Assembly (NCBI RefSeq): GCF_019297835.1
Contig: NZ_CP079204.1
Coordinates: 33,694 to 97,693 of the forward strand
DNA length: 64,000 nucleotides
Direction: 5' to 3'
From: Sphingomonas sanguinis
GTDB lineage: Bacteria; Pseudomonadota; Alphaproteobacteria; Sphingomonadales; Sphingomonadaceae
Position numbers and translations under genes: made by a program. Below, piece by piece: positions 16,886 through 26,058 of the stretch; position 1 is the first letter of the stretch; every line of letters begins with the position of its first letter. The notes beneath the pieces were generated by a model. That model searched no databases and was not told where the DNA came from. It saw only the letters and a program-made list of their open reading frames with translations.

Positions 16886-18484
16886 TCATTCGGCGAGTCC
16901 GATATTGCCGACGAACCGGGCACCGGATGTGTTGCCAAGCTTCAACACGCGCAGCGGTGCCCCCCGGACGATGTTGCCGCTGACTATGCCGCTGCCGCCA
17001 TCGACCAGACTCAGGCCGAAGCCGCGAACGCCCTTCAGGTGGTTACCGTCGATCAGATATTCGGAATTGCCCGCGCTTTCGATTCCCCCTTCGCACGAGC
17101 TGATGCTGTTCTGTCCCAGTCGAACCGATGCACCCTGAACCGATAGGGCGAACCCCTTGGCGCCGGAGACTCGGCACATCGCCACTTCGGCATCCGGACA
17201 GTCTTGGATACGAACGCCGTGCTGCCAGGGGCCATCGATCCTGTTGCCAATCAGTTGAACGTCACGGGCATCGGTAACCAGCAGGCCACAGGGAGCGGCT
17301 TTTCCCGCAGAACGGGTGATCGTGCAGACATTGTCGGAAATCACGACCCCCGACACATGGCCGCCCGCGCTTCGCACCTGGATGCCGTTAAAGTCACCCG
17401 AGGACATATCCACCATGTTGCCCGACACCAGCACGTCGCGCAACGTGACCCCACCTGTGGCGTAGATCAGGATGGCGGCACGGTCCGGCTGCCATTCGGC
17501 GCCGGCGCGGCTGTGGCCCACCAAGTCCTGCCGAAACGTGTTGCCGGATACGATCGAATGGTCGCTCGAACCCACCAGCCACAGACCGTCCCATGTCCAA
17601 CCACGGCCATAGTTGCCGATGACCCGGCAATGGGAAATTCCCTCTATCGAGTAACAGCGCCGGAAGCGACCGGTGCCGTCCGGTGACGGTATCACCATAT
17701 TGCCGATGATCTCCGAAGCGGCATTGTTGTCGACGCCGGTGGCATCCCGCTCGTAGCCCGGCAATCGTTCGACATCGATGCCGATCCGGCAGTCGTTCGG
17801 CACGCCGTTGCGGCCGCTGGCCGCTTCGATCATGTTGCCGATGATCCGGGTACGTGCACCGAAATCGGCAATGCCGTCACCGCGATCCTCGCCCTTTCCT
17901 TCGCCGAACCGCCCCGCGCCCAGGACACGGCAATGATTGAAGGCAAAGACATTGTCGTAGAACTCACCGGTCGGCGCGACCCCGACACACATCTGGAAAT
18001 CGAGCACGGTGCAATTCAACACGCGGTTTCGATGGCCGAAGAGCTCGATACCGAAACTCTGCAACCCTTCCCCCACACCGATACGATCGGGGTTTTCCAG
18101 ATAGATGCCGTCGATGATGCAATCATCCGCCTCGACCGCCAGCAACGTCTTGTTCACCAGCGCGCCCGCGCGAGCGACAAGGCTTCCGCGCCCGCTGATA
18201 CGGGTGTTCGCCTGACGGACCGTGATGGTATCGGACACGGCAAATCGGCTGCCGGCCGGCAGGACCAGTTCGCCACCCTGCGCGAGCCAGCGCTGCAAGG
18301 CCTCGGTCGCGTCCCGGCGACCGGTGGGGTCCGCCCCATGATCGACGGGTGACGCCCCTTTGGCCGTACCGCCGGTGCCGGTACCGCTTGCCGCAGCAGG
18401 TTGAACCGACGCTCCCAACGTACCTATCGTCGTCAGCATCGCGACTTTTTGCAGCATCGCCCGGCGCGCCAAGGGATCGATCAT
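16886..18484 (-). CDS. Right-handed beta-helix protein, putative exported polysaccharide-acting enzyme
   Basis: 532 residues from the ATG at 18484. The N-terminus MIDPLARRAMLQKVAML followed by a hydrophobic stretch and AAAS resembles a Tat signal, with RR before a hydrophobic core. After DHGADPTGRRDATEALQRWLAQGG, a pectate-lyase-superfamily opening, the chain consists of many short turns of the N-x-I-x-GN type (RIIGNMIEA, SEIIGNMVIP, SIVSGNTFRQ, VLVSGNMVDM, QLIGNRIDGP), the pattern of a parallel beta-helix. Such proteins in EPS loci are lyases, hydrolases or epimerases acting on the polymer in the periplasm. The catalytic residues cannot be assigned. Confidence 0.7.
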   Translation of the reverse strand: MIDPLARRAMLQKVAMLTTIGTLGASVQPAAASGTGTGGTAKGASPVDHGADPTGRRDATEALQRWLAQGGELVLPAGSRFAVSDTITVRQANTRISGRGSLVARAGALVNKTLLAVEADDCIIDGIYLENPDRIGVGEGLQSFGIELFGHRNRVLNCTVLDFQMCVGVAPTGEFYDNVFAFNHCRVLGAGRFGEGKGEDRGDGIADFGARTRIIGNMIEAASGRNGVPNDCRIGIDVERLPGYERDATGVDNNAASEIIGNMVIPSPDGTGRFRRCYSIEGISHCRVIGNYGRGWTWDGLWLVGSSDHSIVSGNTFRQDLVGHSRAGAEWQPDRAAILIYATGGVTLRDVLVSGNMVDMSSGDFNGIQVRSAGGHVSGVVISDNVCTITRSAGKAAPCGLLVTDARDVQLIGNRIDGPWQHGVRIQDCPDAEVAMCRVSGAKGFALSVQGASVRLGQNSISSCEGGIESAGNSEYLIDGNHLKGVRGFGLSLVDGGSGIVSGNIVRGAPLRVLKLGNTSGARFVGNIGLAE

Positions 18485-18508
18485 GCGCCACACTCCGATT
18501 GAACCATG

Positions 18509-19606
18509 TCAGCCATGTAAAACCTCGCTATAGAGCCGGTCGAACGCATCAATCTGTCGATTGACCGAAAAGCGGGTCTCGAACGCCTGCCGTGCCCCCT
18601 GCCCCAGCGTGCGCAACCTTTCCCGATCGAGCGTCGATAACAGCTTCGCGAACGCATCCGCATCGTTCGCGTCGATCAGGATCCCGGTATCGGGCGTCAC
18701 GATGTCGCGCATCAACTCGATATCGTTGGCGATGATCGGAAGGCCCGCACGCATCGCCTCCAATGCGATCATCGGCATCCCCTCCCAGCGCGACGGCATC
18801 ACGAGTGCATCGGCCGCCATCAGATAGGCGGTCAGGTCGCTCCGCGTCGCCCAGCCCAACAATCGGACGTTCGGTGGAACGCCATTGGCGGTCGGATCAT
18901 AGTCGTCGTCCGCCTCTCCTACGACATGGATGACGACGGCGGGATCGGCGCAGCGTCGTGCCGCCTCAAGCAACAGGTCCAGTCCCTTTTGCCGCGCGAA
19001 ACGACCGACGAACAGAAGGTGCAGTCCGTTTTCCTCACCCGGCGCGGCGAGGCCACGCGGAACGAACGCCCCGGGTTCGGGGGTCATACCGTTGGCGATC
19101 ACGCGCAGCTTTTCCGATGACAGACCGAAGGCCAGCGCAAGATCACGCTCCTCATTCGTCTCGTTCACCACCACATCGGTCACGGGCAGCAACATGCGCT
19201 CCACCAGCGCATAGGCGCGACGCTTCCATGGTGCGACGTCCATCGCGAATGACCATGCATGGGGGCAATAGATCGTCGGGGTCCGATGGAATCCGAGCCG
19301 GAAGGGCGCACGGGTCGCCACGCCCCCGAAGGTGCTGTGAGCGTGGATGATGTCCGGCGAATAATCACGGACGCCATGCCGGACGGCGCGAGCCAGCCTC
19401 AGGGTCTTTCCCAAGCGTCCGAGCTGCGCATCCTCGAAGCCACGGCACACCGAATTCGTCGTCGCGCTTAGATACTTCATCTGGCTGGCAGGGGCGATGA
19501 GCCGGACATTGTCCCCGCCATAGCGCGCGATCTGAGCCGGGATGACTTCGTCAAGATGCGCGGCCAGCCCGCCCTTGACGATTTCCGTCACATGAAGAAT
19601 TCTCAT
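18509..19606 (-). CDS. GT4 family glycosyltransferase
   Basis: 365 residues in a GT-B fold. The N-terminal domain opens MRILHVTEIVKGGLAAHLDEV with the glycine-rich loop, then PDIIHAHSTFGG and IYCPHAWSF. The C-terminal domain has GLHLLFVGRFARQKGLDLLLEA and the EX7E motif in PSRWEGMPMIALEAMRAGLP, which holds the donor nucleotide sugar. It has no signal peptide, so it acts at the cytosolic face of the membrane. It is the first gene of the run 19606-14417 (24 bp to the beta-helix gene). The sugar it transfers is not evident. Confidence 0.85.
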   Translation of the reverse strand: MRILHVTEIVKGGLAAHLDEVIPAQIARYGGDNVRLIAPASQMKYLSATTNSVCRGFEDAQLGRLGKTLRLARAVRHGVRDYSPDIIHAHSTFGGVATRAPFRLGFHRTPTIYCPHAWSFAMDVAPWKRRAYALVERMLLPVTDVVVNETNEERDLALAFGLSSEKLRVIANGMTPEPGAFVPRGLAAPGEENGLHLLFVGRFARQKGLDLLLEAARRCADPAVVIHVVGEADDDYDPTANGVPPNVRLLGWATRSDLTAYLMAADALVMPSRWEGMPMIALEAMRAGLPIIANDIELMRDIVTPDTGILIDANDADAFAKLLSTLDRERLRTLGQGARQAFETRFSVNRQIDAFDRLYSEVLHG

Positions 19607-19639
19607 GCAGCCCTCAGAATAGCTTGGTTGTGCGATTGA

Positions 19640-20626
19640 TCAGCAGGACGACGCGGTCGCCGGGGCCGCGTCGATGAGGCCGATCGCGACGGCATAATCG
19701 CGGATGCCCTGCGCCAGCGGTCTGGATCGATGCAATCCCATGCCGCGCAGCCGATCGATGGCCAGCACCAGTCGCGGCACGTCTACGGCGCGCGGAGGAC
19801 GAAAAGAAAGCGGTATCTCGCGCCCGGTCACCTGCTCCACGATCCGGACGACGTCGAGCAGCGAATGCCCCTCCCCGCTGCCGGCATTCACCGTTCCTTC
19901 GTAGCCACGACCGATCAGTGCGCAGGTGGTGGCGGTGAGGTCATCGATATGAATATAATCGCGGACGCTGGAACCATCGCCCCATACCTCCAGTCCGCGT
20001 TGTTCGGCGATGCGCCCGAACAGCACCGACACCAGTCCCTGCGCGCCGTTCAGAGCCTGATGCGGTCCATAGGGGTTGGACGGCCGGACGATCAGGCTCC
20101 GCAACCCGCGCGTACGTTGCAGGAAACGCAGATGCGTTTCCATCTCCAACTTGGACCGGCCATAAAAGCTGATCGGTTCACATGGATCGGCCTCTTCGGC
20201 ATGATCGCCGGAGGGCATGCCATAGACCGTGCCGCCAGACGAGAAATACACCAGCCGGGTGCCAAGCTCTGCCAGCGCGTCCGCCAGGCGCAATGCCGGG
20301 GTCAACACCGTTTCGCGCTCCACCAGATAGTCGGCAAGCGTACTGGAAGGTTTCATGCCCGACACGAGGTGAACCACCGTATCGATCCGCTCCCTCGTGA
20401 TCAGTGCGACGAGATCCTCCACATCACCCAGCCCGATCGCCACCGGCCGGGCACCGGCCGCCACCCGATCAGGCTGAGTCCTACGACCAGCGACCAGAAC
20501 GTCATGCCCCGACGCGATCAGAGCATGCGAAAGATTGACGCCGATGAATCCCGTTCCACCCAATAGCAATAGTCTTTGCGGCCTATCGTTCGGGGGCATG
20601 GCAGGCGTCTTTTCAATCAGTATCAT
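19640..20626 (-). CDS. NAD-dependent sugar epimerase/dehydratase (extended SDR)
   Basis: 328 residues. It has RLLLLGGTGFIGVNLSHAL (GxxGxxG), VVHLVSGM, LVYFSSGGTVYGMP with the catalytic Ser/Thr, and FYGRSKLEME with the YxxxK pair. VRPSNPYGPHQ and VRDYIHIDDL are also present, all hallmarks of UDP-glucose 4-epimerase-like enzymes. An ATG 27 nt inside the frame is a possible alternative start. It probably makes an epimerised nucleotide sugar for the EPS. The exact substrate (UDP-Glc, UDP-GlcA or other) is not predictable. It lies 33 bp upstream of the GT4 gene. Confidence 0.75.
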   Translation of the reverse strand: MILIEKTPAMPPNDRPQRLLLLGGTGFIGVNLSHALIASGHDVLVAGRRTQPDRVAAGARPVAIGLGDVEDLVALITRERIDTVVHLVSGMKPSSTLADYLVERETVLTPALRLADALAELGTRLVYFSSGGTVYGMPSGDHAEEADPCEPISFYGRSKLEMETHLRFLQRTRGLRSLIVRPSNPYGPHQALNGAQGLVSVLFGRIAEQRGLEVWGDGSSVRDYIHIDDLTATTCALIGRGYEGTVNAGSGEGHSLLDVVRIVEQVTGREIPLSFRPPRAVDVPRLVLAIDRLRGMGLHRSRPLAQGIRDYAVAIGLIDAAPATASSC

Positions 20627-20676
20627 ACGCCGCCTATGTTGAAACGGAAACGCAAAGGGGCGCTACCGGCCTCGTC

Positions 20677-21825
20677 TTAAAATGTGCCATGCACCGTCCC
20701 AATCCTGCCTGCGCGCGACGGGCGCTCCGGCCGTGATGTGGCCGGCATGCCGCCACCGCCCGGTGTCGACATCAGCGACGCCTGCCACAGTCGGTCCCAC
20801 ATCGCCAGGCTGGGAGCGAGGAACAACAGCGCCGTGCTGAGGTGTCGGAGATAGCTGCCCAAATCCGGTTCGAAAATGTTCAACACCAACATATGGGCGC
20901 AGAACAGCGCCGCTGGCCAACTGACGCGCGAATTGCCACTGCGAAGGCCGCGGATCATGAGCAGGACATAGACGCCCAGCATGACGAACAGATAGGCTTC
21001 CTTTGGGCCACCGCCGACGAAAATGGGAAAATTAAGGCGCCATGCCGCGTAGAAATAGTTTACAGGAAAAGTTCGGAGTCCATCTGGCTGAACCAAATTC
21101 ATGAACGCGGTACGATTACCCTGCCCGCCAAGTCGTGTATAATTCACGATATCCCGCTGCATTTGCAGTGTTTCGTACAAACTGTCGGGGATCAGCATCG
21201 CAGCGAGAGGCACGACGGCCAATATGACGATGCGCCAGCGCCAATCTACCTTCAGCAAAAGGAGGAGACCAAGCCAAACCGCAAAGATAATGATAAAATA
21301 CTGTCGAAATATGACGGCATATAACAGATACAATACGCCAGTCAGCCCGATACGAATAATTGGCCTTCGTTGAAGGCTGGTCAGGATCAGCGTGCTGCCG
21401 ATGATCACCGGAGTAACGAAAGTATCCTTGGTAAATAGGGGCAGGTAGAGCAGCCATGCGGGTACCAGGCAGGCCAGCGCTAGTATTAGCGTACGTGGCA
21501 TCCGCAGCCACCACAACAACAAGCCGATCGTCACGACGCCGAAAACGATCAGCATCGCCAAGCGTATCGCTTCATTGGTGTGAGCATAGATGAGCGATAC
21601 AGCGGCATAGCCGTCGAACGTCTCGGCAGAGGCCGTCATCGATGACATTTTGGCAACGGTCTCGGCATCGTTCCCCTGACTGGGGAGGATCGCCGCCAGC
21701 ACCGTTTGCGCCAGGAATACGAACACGACGAACGCCAAGCAGGTCACGATGATGGTCAGGTTGCGCAGCCCCGTGGAAGGACGCTTAAACATCCGCCAGC
21801 GCCCGGCAGAGCGCTTGGTCGCCAT
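20677..21825 (-). CDS. Polytopic membrane protein, Wzy-like polymerase candidate
   Basis: 382 residues with about nine to ten hydrophobic segments from residue 25 (LTIIVTCLAFVVFVFLAQTVL) to residue 345, and a large non-hydrophobic loop after RRPIIRIG. FTKDTFVTPVI followed by several helices and IFRQYFIIIFAVW resembles EpsG/Wzy-like polymerases, but no diagnostic Wzy_C motif is seen. Its C-terminal 30 residues are polar and Pro/Gly-rich. It is on the minus strand, 50 bp upstream of the epimerase gene and divergent from the GT4 gene at 22040. A second Wzy candidate is at 28982-30463, so the roles are open. Confidence 0.55.
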   Translation of the reverse strand: MATKRSAGRWRMFKRPSTGLRNLTIIVTCLAFVVFVFLAQTVLAAILPSQGNDAETVAKMSSMTASAETFDGYAAVSLIYAHTNEAIRLAMLIVFGVVTIGLLLWWLRMPRTLILALACLVPAWLLYLPLFTKDTFVTPVIIGSTLILTSLQRRPIIRIGLTGVLYLLYAVIFRQYFIIIFAVWLGLLLLLKVDWRWRIVILAVVPLAAMLIPDSLYETLQMQRDIVNYTRLGGQGNRTAFMNLVQPDGLRTFPVNYFYAAWRLNFPIFVGGGPKEAYLFVMLGVYVLLMIRGLRSGNSRVSWPAALFCAHMLVLNIFEPDLGSYLRHLSTALLFLAPSLAMWDRLWQASLMSTPGGGGMPATSRPERPSRAGRIGTVHGTF

Positions 21826-22039
21826 CCTTCATCATTTCACTGAAATGCACGATACGCATGCGGCTTTCCAAACACCTTCACTGTCGACCGAGGACCTTGG
21901 GAGTCTCACGCGGCACAGGCAGTTAGCCATTCCATCCGCATTTCGCAATCGACCGCCGGGTGGGGCAAGACAGCTACTTTCGTTGCCTTGCCCAAACTGT
22001 TAAGGCCGGCACTGTTTGATTTCAGTCCGCAGGTGAATA
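21826..22039. promoter_or_regulatory. Divergent intergenic region between two EPS transcription units
   Basis: This 214-bp gap separates the minus-strand unit (21825 leftward) from the plus-strand unit (22040 rightward), so it must contain promoters for both. I cannot name clear -35/-10 pairs. A Shine-Dalgarno-like AGGTGA lies 4 nt before the ATG at 22040. Confidence 0.4.
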
Positions 22040-23116
22040 ATGAAGGTACTTGTCCTGGCCCCCCTGGTCCGGATTGCGATGCGGCTGTATCTTGAATGCC
22101 TGCTCGACGACGCCAAAGCGGCCGGGGCCGAGGTGACGGTGATCGCGCCCAGCCATGTCGATGTGGCAACGGATTATCCCATCGTCCGGATCGGAGGTGG
22201 TGGCAAGTTTTCCACCGCCTGGGCGCAGGTGAACCCGCTCACCTTCCTGCGTATCGCCTGGACGATGCTGCGCGGGCGCTTTGACATGTTGCATGTCATC
22301 AATGGTGAAAACCGTCCCCTGGTGGTCTGGGCGATGCTCTGGGCGCGATTGCTAGGGATGCGCGGTGTCGTGACCATTCACGATCCCCTGCCCCACCCCT
22401 GCGCCAAGCTGGAAGTTGCCACCTATAAGGTCGGGTTGCTGTCTCGTCGGCTCGCCAGCGAACTGAACATACACGACAAGGCCCATGTCGATATAGTAGC
22501 GGACGGTTCCGACCGTCCGATCCATGTTTTTCCGTTGCCCGATCTGGCGAAATCCTTTGGCCGTCCCGAGACGCTGCAGAAGGTACAGGAGGTGCTCTTC
22601 TTCGGCCGGATGGAGCCCTATAAGGGGATCGACAATTTCGTCGAACTGGGATTGCGGATGCGGGGCGAAGCCCGGTTCATCCTGGCGGGCAAGGGCAATG
22701 TTCCCGACACGTTGCTCAAAACAATGGCCGAGCACCCGGACATCTTCACCGTCGAGCATCGCCATGTCACCGACGAAGAGATGATCGCGATGATGGACCG
22801 GGCGAAGGTGGCGCTGTTGCCCTATCATTCCGCCACGCAGTCGGGCGTGCCGCCCGTCGCGGCGGCTCGCGGCGCGCTGCCGGTGGGCTTTGCGGTCGGT
22901 GGCCTCGTGAACCAGCTGCCCGCCCTGGGCGGCATCGCCGTCCCTCCAGGGGATCTCGACGCGCTCGAAGCGGCCGTCCGGACGGGGCTGGCGATGGACG
23001 AGGCGGCGCTACAAAGATTGACCGAACAACCAGACCCTTTCAAGACGGCAATCGCCCGCCTCTACACACGGCCCGCGTCCGGCATTACACCGATCACGCC
23101 TGTCGTCATCGCCTGA
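22040..23116 (+). CDS. GT4-like glycosyltransferase lacking the usual EX7E motif
   Basis: 358 residues of GT-B type. The N-terminal half has MKVLVLAPLVRIAMRLYLEC, MLHVINGENRPLVVW and GVVTIHDPLPHPC. The C-terminal half has VQEVLFFGRMEPYKGIDNFVEL, the usual start of the nucleotide-sugar domain, and RFILAGKGN. Where most GT4 enzymes show E-x7-E, this one has YHSATQSGVPPVAAARGALP, so at least the first Glu is missing. It is the first of three plus-strand genes (22040-24839). The substrate is unknown. Confidence 0.75.
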   Translation: MKVLVLAPLVRIAMRLYLECLLDDAKAAGAEVTVIAPSHVDVATDYPIVRIGGGGKFSTAWAQVNPLTFLRIAWTMLRGRFDMLHVINGENRPLVVWAMLWARLLGMRGVVTIHDPLPHPCAKLEVATYKVGLLSRRLASELNIHDKAHVDIVADGSDRPIHVFPLPDLAKSFGRPETLQKVQEVLFFGRMEPYKGIDNFVELGLRMRGEARFILAGKGNVPDTLLKTMAEHPDIFTVEHRHVTDEEMIAMMDRAKVALLPYHSATQSGVPPVAAARGALPVGFAVGGLVNQLPALGGIAVPPGDLDALEAAVRTGLAMDEAALQRLTEQPDPFKTAIARLYTRPASGITPITPVVIA

Positions 23117-23120
23117 TCCG

Positions 23121-23684
23121 ATGCCGAAAAGCTGGCTCCGCCGCAAACTCGGCCTGATCGCCGGGTCACTCGAAACCTCCCTGTACCGCGTCGTTCAGGT
23201 GATCCCCGTGAATATCGTGCGGATCCTGTGCCTGCGCATGATGGGTGCCCGGATCGGCGCCGGCGTGGCGCTCAATCACGGGCTTCAGGTCCGTGTACCC
23301 CGTCGCATCGATATGGGTGCCGATATATTCGTCGCCGAGGATGTCATCCTTGACGCGCGCGGCGGGATTACGATCGGCGCACACACCAGCATCAACAGCC
23401 GCGTCCAGATCTGGACCGCGCAACATGACTGGCAATCCCCGGATTTTGCCTATGTACAGGCCCCCACTAAGATTGGTTCACACTGCTGGATCAGCGCCGG
23501 TGTGATCATCCTGCCGGGGGTGACCATCGGTGAGGGCACGGTGATCGCGGCGGGATCGGTAGTGACAAAGGATCTGGAACCTTGGATCCTGGCGGGGGGC
23601 GTGCCGGCGCGAAAGCTGCGCGATCGTCCGATAGTTCGGGACTATCGGCTTGACGCGGCAGCGAACAAGAACTGGTTCTGGTAG
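23121..23684 (+). CDS. Left-handed beta-helix acyltransferase (WcaF/colanic acid acetyltransferase-like)
   Basis: 187 residues, 4 bp after the preceding gene. The hexapeptide repeats start near residue 48 (GARIGAGVALNHGLQVRVPR, then DIFVAEDVILDARGGITIGA) and continue (GSHCWISAGVIILPGVTIGEGTVIAAGSVVTKDL) to the closing VPARKLRDR. IWTAQHDWQSPDF carries the His used as general base in the maltose/galactoside acetyltransferase family. It would transfer acetyl or another acyl group from CoA to a sugar of the repeat unit in the cytosol. Confidence 0.8.
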   Translation: MPKSWLRRKLGLIAGSLETSLYRVVQVIPVNIVRILCLRMMGARIGAGVALNHGLQVRVPRRIDMGADIFVAEDVILDARGGITIGAHTSINSRVQIWTAQHDWQSPDFAYVQAPTKIGSHCWISAGVIILPGVTIGEGTVIAAGSVVTKDLEPWILAGGVPARKLRDRPIVRDYRLDAAANKNWFW

Positions 23685-23693
23685 ATTAGCGCT

Positions 23694-24839
23694 ATGAAAG
23701 ACAAACGGACCATCCTGTTCCTGTGCGACGACCCGGACGTGCTGGGCGGGCTTCAGCGCGTACTGGGCACGCTGATCGACGCATTCCGCGCACGGGGTTA
23801 CCACGTCGTCGTTACCGCACTGCAATTGAGCGGCGGAAAAGGATTCGTAGATCCAGCGGTCGAGCGGCATCGCCTATTCAGCGAAGGCCCCCTGTCCCGC
23901 CTGATACAGAAATTCAAATTCGGGCCATTGCATCTTCAGGGTCGCCGTCTGTTACGTTTGCGTTGGCTGGCACAACGCCGCGCGCGCCTTTTTTTACGCA
24001 AACAGGTCGAAACACTGCGGCCTATAGCCGTCATTGCATTCGATTCTCTAACGGCAAAACTCGCGTCGGAAAGCAACTTGCGCGACACCAAGCTGCTCGT
24101 TCAATATCATAATTCCTTTGATTCCCTAGCGGGAACTTCTGATCTTAACCGGTTGCGGTCCGCCAGTTCGGGGGCTTCCAGCTTTCTGGCTCTTACCGCC
24201 GCTGACGCCGAACAATTTGCGATGGATGGGTTTTCGCGCGTTTCTTATGTCTCGAACCCCGTTTCCTTCTTCCCCGCCCGTCTTCCCTCCCATCGTGAAC
24301 AGCAGGTGGTGGCGCTCGGTCGCTATCACCATCAGAAGGCGTTCGATCACCTCGTGACGGCGTGGGCCAAGGTGCCATCGCGTGAGGGATGGCACCTTCA
24401 CATCTATGGTGACGGCCCTGAACGGGAATTGATCAATGCAACGGTCGCCGATCTGAACATCGGGGACAGCGTCACGGTCCACGGACCGACCCAGGATGCG
24501 CAACAGGTCCTCAGCCATGCGTCCATTTATGCATTGTCTTCACGTTTCGAAGGGTTGTGCATGGTCGCGCTTGAGGCGATCGCCTGTGGCGTGCCTATCG
24601 TCACCACGGCATCCGGCCCCGGTACGCTGGAGATCGCAGAGGGTTGCGGCCTGATCTGCGATATAGGCGATACGACCGCCTTCGCGGCGCACCTTCAGAC
24701 CCTCATCGACGATAGGACACTGCGGGAAGCCCTCGGTTCGGCCGGACGCGATAAGGCGCAGAATTATCGGGTCGACGCGATTGTCGATCGCTGGGAACGG
24801 GTTATAGCTGAAAGTATCGCTATGCCGGTCACCGCCTGA
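23694..24839 (+). CDS. GT4 family glycosyltransferase
   Basis: 381 residues. It begins TILFLCDDPDVLGGLQRVLGTL with the glycine loop of the acceptor domain. The donor domain starts at QQVVALGRYHHQKAFDHLVTAW and carries LHIYGDGPE, VTVHGPTQDAQQVLSHASIY and the EX7E motif SSRFEGLCMVALEAIACGVP. It lies 9 bp after the acyltransferase gene, and its 3' end overlaps the convergent TPR gene by 11 bp. Its middle section (23990-24130) is less GC-rich than its neighbours. The donor sugar is unknown. Confidence 0.85.
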   Translation: MKDKRTILFLCDDPDVLGGLQRVLGTLIDAFRARGYHVVVTALQLSGGKGFVDPAVERHRLFSEGPLSRLIQKFKFGPLHLQGRRLLRLRWLAQRRARLFLRKQVETLRPIAVIAFDSLTAKLASESNLRDTKLLVQYHNSFDSLAGTSDLNRLRSASSGASSFLALTAADAEQFAMDGFSRVSYVSNPVSFFPARLPSHREQQVVALGRYHHQKAFDHLVTAWAKVPSREGWHLHIYGDGPERELINATVADLNIGDSVTVHGPTQDAQQVLSHASIYALSSRFEGLCMVALEAIACGVPIVTTASGPGTLEIAEGCGLICDIGDTTAFAAHLQTLIDDRTLREALGSAGRDKAQNYRVDAIVDRWERVIAESIAMPVTA

Positions 24840-26052
24840 TCAGGGAAATCCGCGAGATCGTGTAGTCGCTGGGCGGGCCATCCAATCCGCCCTGCACATC
24901 CAAGGAAAGCTGGGCCGTATCGCAGCCCGACGTCGGCACCACGATGTCGCTGGTGATCCGACCGTTCTTCTCCGGCTGCGAGGCTAGAACCGCCCCACCG
25001 ACGCAGGTCAGCCGCGCCGTCATGACACTGCCGTTCGCCGCATCGTTAGCAACTGATATACCAAGCCGATAAGTGCCTGGATCGAGTACCAACGTCTGTC
25101 GCGCGACCCATGCGTTCGCACTCGCGGGAACACTGACGCGCAGATGATAACCGCGATTTTCCGATGGCTCTCGCGAGGCGATCAGTTCGTCATGGGCATT
25201 AAACGACCAATCAAATGGGGGTGGCCCAGGGTCACGGGCGAAGTCGGCATTGTTGACCCTCTCCCGCCCGTCAGCGGTCGGAGCGATCCGACGATAGAAG
25301 CGTAGCGCCATCGCGGGCTGCCCCAAAGCGACCAGTTTGGAAATGGCGACGCCAAGATACGGGCGATCCACCCCTGAACGGGGGTCGAGCGAGAACGCCG
25401 GAAGCAATATCCCTAACGAAACCGGATTTGCGGCTTTGGGGAGATATGCGGCAATGAAGTCGTATCGCCACGATGGATTGCGCGCCAGGAACGCCGCAAG
25501 CGGTCGTGCGATAGCGGGATCGTCGGCTGCCGATGCTAGAACCGGAATAAGGTCCCCCCGCATATTGGGTTCGGTGCGTAATGCTCGATCATAATGCACG
25601 AGCGCACCGGCGATATCCCCGCGCTGTACATGGGATTCGATGAGCCAGAGCTGCGTCGGCCCGTCATGCCGCGACAATGCCTCACTATATTTGATCAACC
25701 GGTCGGCTTGCGCAGTTTGCTGCCCCTGTAACGACCAACTGAGCGCAAGCGAGCGGGCGGCAATCGGGTTGACGGGCTGTCGTTCCAAGGCGGCCGCCGC
25801 CAATTGCCTGGCTTCCGCCAAGCCCTGCGCATCGGAGTTGCTTAGAACAAGCTGTGAGCTTTTCGCAGCGGCGGCATCAGCGGACCAAGGCCACCAAGCG
25901 AGAACGGCATCGGGACTGCGACGGGCATAGATACCGGACATCGTCACCGCGATCGACAACCAAAGAAGCGGCAGACCGACTGCAACCGCGATCAGGATGC
26001 GACGCAAGCCGATCCGCGCCGACGCCCCCTTCATCGTCTCCCGCTGCACCAT
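24829..26052 (-). CDS. Membrane-anchored TPR protein of the EPS operon
   Basis: 407 residues. One N-terminal membrane segment (ILIAVAVGLPLLWLSIAVTM near residues 19-38) follows a short basic tail, so most of the protein would face the periplasm. Residues 75-170 look like TPR helices (ARQLAAAALERQPVNPIAARSL, then GDIAGALVHYDRALRTEPNM). The last 120 residues are beta-rich (YHLRVSVPASANAWVARQ, VLDPGTYRLGISV), like a carbohydrate-binding-type sandwich. It lies 6 bp after the wzc gene and is last in the gmd-to-TPR operon. A scaffolding role in assembly is plausible. No catalytic domain is seen. Confidence 0.65.
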   Translation of the reverse strand: MVQRETMKGASARIGLRRILIAVAVGLPLLWLSIAVTMSGIYARRSPDAVLAWWPWSADAAAAKSSQLVLSNSDAQGLAEARQLAAAALERQPVNPIAARSLALSWSLQGQQTAQADRLIKYSEALSRHDGPTQLWLIESHVQRGDIAGALVHYDRALRTEPNMRGDLIPVLASAADDPAIARPLAAFLARNPSWRYDFIAAYLPKAANPVSLGILLPAFSLDPRSGVDRPYLGVAISKLVALGQPAMALRFYRRIAPTADGRERVNNADFARDPGPPPFDWSFNAHDELIASREPSENRGYHLRVSVPASANAWVARQTLVLDPGTYRLGISVANDAANGSVMTARLTCVGGAVLASQPEKNGRITSDIVVPTSGCDTAQLSLDVQGGLDGPPSDYTISRISLIRR

Positions 26053-26058
26053 GATCGA

